Of a stretch of DNA of 64,000 nt, positions 56,588 through 64,000 are shown piece after piece. A model generated the notes under the pieces. That model did no database searches and was not told the origin of the DNA. It saw only the letters and a program-made list of their open reading frames with translations. Within the stretch, counting starts at the first letter, position 1, and each line of letters begins with the position of its first letter. The stretch lies in the NCBI GenBank assembly GCA_030272155.1, contig CP126193.1, forward strand, positions 868,001 to 932,000. Reading direction: 5' to 3'. This DNA comes from Tetradesmus obliquus. Its lineage: Eukaryota; Chlorophyta; Chlorophyceae; Sphaeropleales; Scenedesmaceae. A program made the position numbers and the translations under genes.

Positions 56588-57039
56588 GGCAGCAGGATTT
56601 GAGATTGACTTTTGTTCTGGTCACATTCTTCTGTTGCTCAGGCTGTATGCTGCACTGCTGCTGGGCATGTGTGTGTGGTGAGCTGGCCCACTGGTGGCAG
56701 GCTGCAAATGGCTGTATCACCAGGTGGCTGAGACGACCATATATGTCCCCTAATGAGTGCTATGAGTGTGATCTTGTACGTCGATGCTGCCAAGGACTTG
56801 CATAGGCGACAAGGAACTGTTTTTACGGTTCAAAAGGTGTGTGACTTTGTCATGAGTGACCTCGGTCGTTGCAGGTCATACCTTTGCTGAGCTCCTGCTC
56901 ATTTGCATAGGCAGAGTGCTCGGCAATGTTTCGGAACCGGCTGCGTGCTAGCACGGGACATCGTTTCCAGCAGGGAACGTCCCGCTCATCCTGAGCACAG
57001 CTGCAGCATCATGAGCTAGCAACACCTATTTGTAATTGC
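56588..57039. promoter_or_regulatory. bidirectional promoter region of ZGRF1 (-) and the aspartic protease (+)
   Basis: Only 452 bp separate the two start codons, so both promoters and 5' UTRs lie here. It includes TATATG near 56740 (possible weak TATA element) and otherwise no clear motif. Confidence 0.45.
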
Positions 57040-59812
57040 ATGGCTGCCTCGAGATCGGTTGCAGCATGGCTGGGGACGTGGCTAGCGCTGCTGCTGCTCC
57101 TGAATCAAACCACCTGCAACCAGCCCCAGCTGGACCTGCAGTTGCAGTCAAACGGCAGATACGGGCTGGTGGTGCCGCTGAGTGTCAGACATGGCGTTCA
57201 TAGAGTGCGAGGCAGGAGCCTGCTGCGCAGCGGTGCCATGCCTGTGCTGGGAGCAATCAGGGAGGGGTGAGCAGGCTGGACTGCATGGCAGCGGTCATGA
57301 GGTGTGCATGTAGCAGTGTGTCCGGTGCTCAAGCGGGTCTGGCCATACGAGAAACAACTCTTTTTACTTCATTGTTGTAACCACATCTGGACAGCGCAGT
57401 AGATTTCTCTGACTTCGTGGCAAGCTCATTGGTGTCTGCCATAGCAGCATCAGCACTGCCAGTGTAGCAGCAGTAGCAGCAAGCGTGTTGATGCAGGAGT
57501 TCGAGCTGGCCCCTTTTATCGTTGATTGCGTTGTTTTCTCGGGTTCTGCAGGTACTTCTATGCGCAGCTGGGCCTAGGCACGCCACCCCGGAACTTCTCA
57601 ACCATCATTGACACAGGCAGCACCATCACGTATGTGCCTTGCGCGAACTGTGCGCACTGCGGCGCCCACATGGTGAGCCTGCAGAGTACTGCAACAACAC
57701 ACACTGTGCATGGCAAAACAAATGTCGCAAAGTTATGGTTGCATGCAGTCCCTCAGCAGCTGCTATGCAACGATCAGGGTGCATCAGCAAGGGCACGTCT
57801 GCACCAGGGTCACTTGTGTTTCCTTGCACCTGTCAGCTTTCTCATCGCTTCGCTAACCAAACTCTGCCAAATGGCTGCCTGTGTGGTGCGTGGTGATGGA
57901 TGCAGTCTCCTGGTTTCGACCCAGCGCTGTCGAGCACTGCACAAGTGCTTGGCTGCCAAAGCAGCCTCTGCAACTGCGGCTCGCCAGCTTGCACCTGCCT
58001 TCAGAATAAATGCTACTACTCGCGGCGATACGGTGAGCTACAGCAAGCAACGGAGATGGATAGGTGCACAAGCCTGCAGCCGCATACGTGGGGGTCTTGA
58101 TCCACTGTCTGACTGCGCACTGCACAGCGCCCCATGCTCAACACGGTGTGGGGCTCTCGCACAGCTCTCAGCACAGTGGGTCAACTGCCTGCTCTTTTCC
58201 TCGCACGTAAAACAGCAACTTGGCATGCTGTTGTTACCCTGTGCTCACTCTGTTTTATGTCCTTGCCCTGCAGCTGAAATGAGCAGCAGCGAGGGCTGGC
58301 TGGTGCAGGACAAACTGCGCTTTCCTGACAATGGCAGCAGCCTCGATTTTGTGTTTGGCTGTGAGAACAAGGAAACTGGCGCCATCTTCAAGCAGCAAGT
58401 GGACGGCGTACTAGGCATGGGCAACAACGAAAACTCATTTCCTCGGCAGGTAAGTGTGCAGGCTGTCTGCCTGCACCCGGCACTGCACTTGGCAGTTTTC
58501 TAGCAGCAGCAGTGGGAAACGCCGCACAGACCAACGGCGGAGCGCTGGGAAAGTGCAACAGCTGCAGGTACAACATCGGAAGAAACTGTCACACCAGCAG
58601 CATCAGCACACCTGCAGACAGTGCTCGTGACAGCCAACATGCATAGCTGCTGCAGTGTGTGTGCAAGCATATCAGCCCTTGCTCACTGTGTTTCCAGCAG
58701 TGTAACCATCTGTTGTTGACAGTGAGATTGCATGTTGCATGTAAACAGGCGAATGAAGTGACCGGTGTTGTGACACACGAGCTTGTGTTGTGTATGCAGT
58801 TGGCCCGCACGGGGCTTGTTGATGACGTGTTCTCGCTGTGTTATGGCTTCCCTGCTGGCGGTACCATGCTGCTCGGTGAGTCAGCAGCATGACGTAGCAC
58901 GGCCCAGCAGCACTCGCCAGCAAGGCTGGCACCAGTTGATGCAGCAATGTGCACTGTGTGCGGCTGCCGGTGACAGCTTGACCAGCCCCACGCAGCTGCT
59001 GTTTGGTTTTGGTCACACCACAGAGGCAGCATCAGCCATACCATGTGCAGTACAACTGCACTTGCATATCAGCACATTGCCTGTAGCCACACGTGGCCAC
59101 GGCTCTGCCATTATTGTTGGTGTTGTGCTGCGCAGGCGACGTGCCAGTGCAGCCGCCGCTGCAGCTGCGCTACACGCCGCTGGTGGAGCGGCGGCTGCAC
59201 TACTACAACGTGGGCCTGCAGGGCATCAGCTTGGGCCAGAAGTTACTGGGGGTGGCCATGGTGCGGATTGCCAGCCGCACACATACACACACCCTGAACA
59301 TGCGATGGCTCGTACCCATGGCCAACTTGTATGCTTTGCTTGTCTGTGCTGGTGTCATGCATCATCCTTGACGTTGGCCATGGTGCGCGGCGCCACACGC
59401 TGACACACCCTCAACATAAAGTTAGACATATGCTGTGCTGACATGTACTGCACATCTGTTTGCATGCTTGCATGCGGTGGATTCCTGCTACATTGATTGC
59501 ATTTAGCACTGGTTGCCCCCATTCTCGCATCCCCGTGCACCACCGCCTGCGCTGTGCATACTTCCATCATTTGTTGTGTGCCGACCGGCCGCCGCCGCGC
59601 GCTTGCTGCTGCTGAGGATGCCGCATGCGCCTGGCCGCTGTAGGGTGAACGTCGCAGGCTATGGCGCCGTACTCCCTTCCCCTCTTTTTGTGTGCTGACT
59701 AGCCTTGCTGCTGCTGCTGCTGCTGCTGCTATATTCGCCTGGCTGCCGCAGGGCGAGTTCGCCAAGGGCTACGGTGCTGTGCTTCCTTCCCCTCTTGTTG
59801 TGTGCTGACTAG

Positions 59813-59851
<39 letters not shown>

Positions 59852-60425
59852 GTTTGCCTGGCTGCCGCAGGGCGAGTACGCCCAGGGCTACGGTGCTGTG
59901 CTGGACAGCGGCACCACCTTCACCTACCTGCCCACAGCAGCATATAACGCCTTCCTGGGCCTGCTGAATGATGCGCTGCAGGGCAAGGGGCTGCACCGCA
60001 GCAGCGGCTCAGACCCACAGGTGTGGCGTACGGGGAATGTTAGGCTGTTGTTGGTATAATATCATAATTGTTGCCGGCTTTGTGTCACTGGGGGACTGCG
60101 ACTCGATGGGGTCTTGAGGATGCATGCTTGCAGCAAGGAGTATGTATGCAGCTGGTGTAGCTGCTGCTAGGGAGCAGTGCAGCGCAGCCATGGCGGTGTA
60201 TGGCACCATCATGTACAACATCTACGCGGCTAGTGCAGCTGCTGCAGCAGCAGTGAGCATGCATGTGCGCACGATGAATGCTTTGAAGAATGCGGCAAGC
60301 GCAGCCACTTGCTGGTGACTGACAGTAGTAGCGCCATGCATGGCGCTGGCAAGGTTTGGTGTGGATGGCATGTGAGGAACTGGGTGCTGCATGCACTCCT
60401 GTGCTGCTGCTGCTGCTGCTGCTGT

Positions 60426-60470
<45 letters not shown>

Positions 60471-60815
60471 AGTTCAATGATGTCTGCTGGCGTGGAGCGC
60501 CACATGACTTCAAGGCTCTGGACAAAGTGTTCCCAACAGGCAGCATAACCTTTGCAGGTGCGCTGAGCACGCCATGCAGCTGCAGCCTGCGTCTGCCTGT
60601 AAGAAGTGGCAGGCTGTGCAAGTGACAAGCAGCAATGTCTGCAGTATGTTGCAGGTGGTATTGCGGCAAGGGCCTGTGAGTCACGGCTTCCTTGCAAACA
60701 CTACTGCACGCAGTTGTGTTATAAGCATGGGGTTGAGAGTTGCGCGTAAGAAGCAGTCACCGCGTGTCAAACGTGTCCAGGCTGCTGACACTGCGGCGTG
60801 CATTGCTCTGCGTGC

Positions 60816-60857
<42 letters not shown>

Positions 60858-61479
60858 CGGCGCGTCTGTGGCGCTGACGCCGCAGCGCTACCTGTTCATG
60901 GTGGGGCGCGGCGAGTACTGCCTGGGCATGTTTGACAATGGCTGGCAGGGCACGCTGCTTGGCGGCATCATCATGCGCAGCGTGCTGGTGCAGGTGCGCT
61001 ATTGTCCCAGTGATTAGCATGGATAGTACAGTGCAGTATGTGGCCTGTGCATGGGCGCATGCTAGCTGTTGAGCCCGGAGAAGGGTCTGCAGGAGCCACC
61101 TGATTGGTATTGCTGCTGGGCGGTATCAGCATGCGCAACGTGCTGGTGCAGGTGCGGCGCGCTGCACAGCAGATTGGCGATAGCACGGCCAATACTGTTT
61201 GTGCGCAATTCTGTCAAACCAAAGTCACTGAGCCCGCGATTGTATGCAGGGATGGAGATGCTCTGCAGTGTATGGGGGTTTGGAAAGGTGCTGATGCAGT
61301 ATGCGGCGCATGGCCATGAGTGAATGCTACCCTGGTAGTGTGGAGATGGTGCTGCAGGTAGCACTTGAGCCAACTGGTTGGTGTTGCTGTGGCTGACCTG
61401 CATGCGCAAGTACATCGATCAGTGGCTGGCCAACCACTGAATGGGGTTATTGCCGCTGCTGCGCCGCTGGCCCTACCGG

Positions 61480-61515
<36 letters not shown>

Positions 61516-62335
61516 AGTATGACAAGCGGCATCAGCGAGTGGGCTTTGCAGAGGCGGACTGCAACAGCATTCGCACAGCGCCTGCAGCCTCGGTGAGCAC
61601 GTGTGCAGATGCCTGCCGCGCTGCCTGCCGCTGCAGCAGCTCCCACTGGCAAGGTTGCCCTCCTTCACGCATGGTGGTACCTGGCTGTGTTAACATCGTT
61701 GTGCTAGCATTCCTGCAGCCATGCCCCGTGCATCATTGTGAACACCGGCTGCGTACCCGGTGCACAGCAGGGCCTGCTAGCTTCTTCCAGACTGTGCTTT
61801 TGTTTAGCACTGTGGCAGTACTGCTGACAGCTGTTTGACAGACAGCACTGCTGCTGCTGCTGCTGCTGCTGGCTGTGCTGCGCAGGCGCCTGCAGCAACA
61901 CCCCAGGCAGGCAGGCCGAATGTTACAGCTGAGAGTGCACCAGCATCAGCTGCTGCTGACGGTGCCGCCAGTGTCAGGACAGCTGCAGCAGAGCGGCAGC
62001 AGCAGCAGCCAGGGGCTGTCACAATCCAGCAGCTGGTAGAAGAGCAAGGTAGCAGCCAACAGCAGCGGCAGCAGCAGCAGGCAACTGCTGAAGTGAGCAG
62101 ACGGAGCGTCGCTGCTGCCCCTGCAGCACGGTACTGGTGGCTAGGGTTTGTAGCTGGTGGGGTTCTGATGGCAGTGGCGATACAGGTGGTGCATGCTGTG
62201 CGGCTGGTAGTGAGCAAGAGTAGCAAAGGGTATGCACACGTGCCAGAGCTGGAAGGGCAGGCAGCTGCTGCATCAACAGAGCTGACTCCGTTGGCATCAG
62301 GGATGTGCAGCAGCATTGCGACGCAGTCAGTGTGA
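57040..62335 (+). CDS. nepenthesin-like aspartic protease with C-terminal membrane anchor
   Basis: Exons: 57040-57266, 57552-57672, 57906-58032, 58274-58449, 58800-58875, 59136-59260, 59871-60020, 60473-60557, 60857-60993, 61518-61592, 61886-62335; phases agree, 582 residues. The N-terminus has a signal peptide (LALLLLLNQTTC). Both active-site motifs are present: DTGSTITYV (exon 2) and DSGTTFTYL (exon 7). A Cys-rich insert (CANCAHCGAH ... CQSSLCNCGSPACTC) follows the first Asp, as in A1B/nepenthesin enzymes. FGCENKETG, VDGVLGMG, YTPLVERRLHYYNV and LLGGIIMRSVLVQYDKRHQRVGFA are typical of the family. The end is unusual: an Ala/Gln-rich linker, one membrane helix (WWLGFVAGGVLMAVAIQV) and a 45-residue tail, implying a type I membrane protease of the secretory pathway or cell surface. 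Introns hold echo copies of exons 6, 7 and 9. Confidence 0.88.
59370..59420 (+). repeat. 3' echo of protease exon 6
   Basis: GTTGGCCATG followed by GTGCGCGGCGCCACACGCTG and CACCCTCAACAT repeats the exon 6 donor edge at 59251-59300 (GGTGGCCATG|GTGCGG, then CACACCCTGAACAT). Confidence 0.75.
59644..59870 (+). repeat. two 5' echoes of protease exon 7
   Basis: The start of exon 7 (GEYAQGYGAVL at 59871) is preceded by copies at about 59644 (VNVAGYGAVL) and 59752 (GEFAKGYGAVL). Between copies the unit includes TCCCTTCCCCTC, GTGTGCTGACTAGCCTTG, a (CTG)n tract and CGCCTGGCTGCCGCAG. Units are about 110-120 bp. Confidence 0.85.
60404..60472. repeat. CTG/TTG tract at the protease exon 8 acceptor
   Basis: About 22 CTG units with TTG interruptions end at CTGCTGCAG, the exon 8 acceptor. 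Similar tracts end at exon 7 (59817-59850), exon 9 (60821-60856), exon 10 (61481-61517) and just before exon 11 (61848-61872). Confidence 0.85.
61110..61155 (+). repeat. 3' echo of protease exon 9
   Basis: LLGGISMRNVLVQ followed by GTGCGG copies the exon 9 end (LLGGIIMRSVLVQ|GTGCGC at 60993), about 155 bp downstream. Confidence 0.85.
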
Positions 62336-62937
62336 CAGCTGCTGTTGTTTGTTGTGCCTTGGTTGAGTAGCAGGCTATGTGCTTCTGCTTTTGCCAAGTG
62401 TGCTTCCTGCAACTCTGTGTGTGGTGTCGCCCGTGTATCGACCAAGTAACTTGACAGCGTTCTCTCCGCAGCAGCATACATGTGTATGGTGGCTGAAGGC
62501 GCCAACCAGTAATTGTTTTTGGTGCACGTGCTCTTTGAAAATAAACTTGGCTGATACTGTAAGCCTTCAACGGCCACGCACGACTGCCTGGCTTCACGTG
62601 TACGGGCTGTGCTGACTGCGAGTACTGCGGAATGCTGCGCGTACGTCGTCGGCGCTGCCCTTGCCGAACACCAGCATCATGTCGTGTTCTTTTTGTGAGT
62701 ATCGTTTACGAGCGTTTTGAAGCAGTCTACCCTTGTAGTTGAATCACCAGCAGGGGCATCATGCTCTCGGTGCTGTCATGTAACAGGATAATGCTCTAGG
62801 GCGTGCGCCCACGACCACGACCGATCAGGCCCAGCACGCTTAAATGCATCACACCGAATACAGATCATCAAAACTAGCCAGGCATCTTCACCTCGCCCTT
62901 CACCTCTCCTCTTTACGACTCACCGTCAACAGCAACC
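62336..62937. other. intergenic region with poly(A) signal and downstream promoter
   Basis: TGTAA at 62558-62562 is the likely poly(A) signal of the protease gene (about 223 nt after the stop). The rest should contain the promoter of the small secreted protein gene; CTTAAATGC near 62839 is a weak TATA-like candidate. No other gene is seen. Confidence 0.45.
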
Positions 62938-63928
62938 ATGCAGAAGGCAATCCTGCTCCTCGCCCTTGTGGCCGCCGCCTTTGTGGCATCCGAGGGTAAG
63001 TGTTTGACTAAAGTCTTACAATGGATGGCTGCGTCTTTCATGCGATCAGCCAGCAGCTGCTGTTGGTGTAGACGCGGTGTCACCCGGGAATCTTCCCCGG
63101 TGACACCAAGGAGCTCTTGTTGAAGCAGGAAATCAGCAGAACAACAGCAGCAATTGCGATCTTAAGCCCTTTGTGTTGGCTACTCGGCCTCAAGCAGCAC
63201 AAAGGGGCAGCCCAGCCACTTCGACATGCAGCTGCTGAATAATCGACGATGATTCCCAGTCGGATCGCAGCTTCATTGCCAGCTCAACTACATTTGGATG
63301 TATCACACATCTCAAATCCGTCTTGCGTCTGCTGTCTGCACGCCCTTCCACCTCTGCTGTGCAGCTGCCTACTGCCACACCTCCACCTACAAGGTGAAGC
63401 TCAGCGATGCCACCAAGAACAAGCTGGCCATGTACGATGCCTGCTTCGCCGCCAAGAAGATTGCCGTCAGTGAGTAGACAGTGATGCAGGCAGCTGGTGA
63501 AATACAGCATCCTGCTCTCAGACAACTTCAGCAACCTGCCTGATGACTGCCGCACCCTGCTTGGAGTCAGCCTGAGGCACGCATTGTCAGGCCTTGCCAA
63601 GGGGGTGTTAGTTGCCTCTGATGCTGATGCACCATACACGTCGTGTTATATTGCACGAACTGCAACCTGAGTTGCAATCTCCTGCCGCCAGCACCATGGC
63701 AGCTACCCTTCAAGCCATCACAGCTTCCAGCCCATTGCATCCACACAAGCTGCACCATCCTGCATTGCAACTGCACCATCCGGTACACCACACGTCACAC
63801 CAACCCTGCTCCTCCCTGCAAGGTTTGACTCGCTGCTGTGCCTGCTTGCTGCTGCAGAGCCCAAGATCGTTGACAGCAAGATCATGCCCGATGGCTGCAT
63901 CACCATGATCCAGAAGGTGCCATCATCC
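62938..63928 (+). CDS. small secreted Cys-containing protein, 3' end beyond the window
   Basis: Exon 1 62938-62995 encodes a clear signal peptide (AILLLALVAAAFVASEG), phase 1. Exon 2 63365-63469 begins AAYCHTSTYKVKLSDATKNK and ends in phase 1. Exon 3 63858-63928 reads KPKIVDSKIMPDGCITMIQK and meets a GTAAGT donor. At least three Cys are in the mature part so far. The gene continues past the window. The good fit of all three junctions and the CAACC context before the ATG support it. I do not recognise the family. Confidence 0.65.
63077..63109. other. intronic inverted repeat
   Basis: GGTGTCACCCGGG, short loop, CCCCGGTGACACC: a 13-bp stem with one mismatch in intron 1 of the secreted protein gene. 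Confidence 0.6.
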
Positions 63929-64000
63929 GTAAGTTCCCCTCGCTTGCCAGTCTGCTTCACTGCCATGTGACGCAATCATGAGGACAGCCTGCTGCATGTT

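Noticed and set aside
1-64000. Retroelement, virus-like element or DNA transposon with coding capacity
   Set aside because: No reverse transcriptase, integrase, capsid or transposase motifs were seen in any frame; only short non-coding dispersed repeats are present.

Overview
The window looks like nuclear DNA of a chlorophyte green alga, most likely a chlorophycean of the Scenedesmus/Tetradesmus/Raphidocelis kind; this placement is inference. The reasons are: genes with many short GT-AG introns; TGTAA (not AATAAA) motifs after stop codons; very long Ser-Pro (hydroxyproline-rich cell-wall type) repeats; abundant CAG/CTG tracts; and a short TTTAGGG-type telomeric motif. I recognise no rRNA, tRNA, CRISPR array, retroelement or virus-like element.

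Layout. 1-2199: upstream DNA opening with a 28-bp minisatellite. 2200-30326 (+): one giant mosaic gene, modelled as about 35 exons and roughly 5,450 codons. It has a signal-peptide exon, a Cys-rich N-terminal domain, more than twenty copies of a ~40-residue Cys module (mostly one exon each, nearly all phase 0-0), seven Ser-Pro-rich segments, and two copies of a C-terminal beta-type domain. The modules occur in a fixed order A-B-C-D-E followed by a Ser-Pro exon, and this six-exon block is repeated in tandem about four times. 30327-33956: intergenic. 33957-34948 (-): small protein with four CX9C motifs (mitochondrial CHCH type). 36021-44549 (+): extended-synaptotagmin/plant-SYT-like protein with membrane anchor, SMP domain and C2 domains. 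45675-56587 (-): ZGRF1-type superfamily 1 DNA helicase, about 1,743 residues. 57040-62335 (+): nepenthesin-like aspartic protease with a C-terminal membrane segment. 62938 to the window end (+): 5' part of a small secreted protein gene.

The genes do not form a pathway. The giant gene and the last gene are secreted or wall-type, the protease is in the secretory pathway, the SYT is an ER contact-site lipid-transfer protein, and the helicase is a nuclear repair enzyme. Two head-to-head pairs (CX9C/SYT and ZGRF1/protease) share intergenic promoter regions; SYT and ZGRF1 converge.

The most unusual signals concern how the exons evolve. First, introns of the SYT, ZGRF1 and protease genes contain tandem partial copies ('echoes') of an adjacent exon edge together with its splice site, for example a ~127-bp array of the 5' half of SYT exon 15. 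Second, many introns end in a (CTG)n run on the sense strand that flows into the CTGCAG acceptor. Third, the giant gene shows the same tendency at the scale of whole exon blocks. All splice models were read by eye; phases were checked by length and are internally consistent except where stated.
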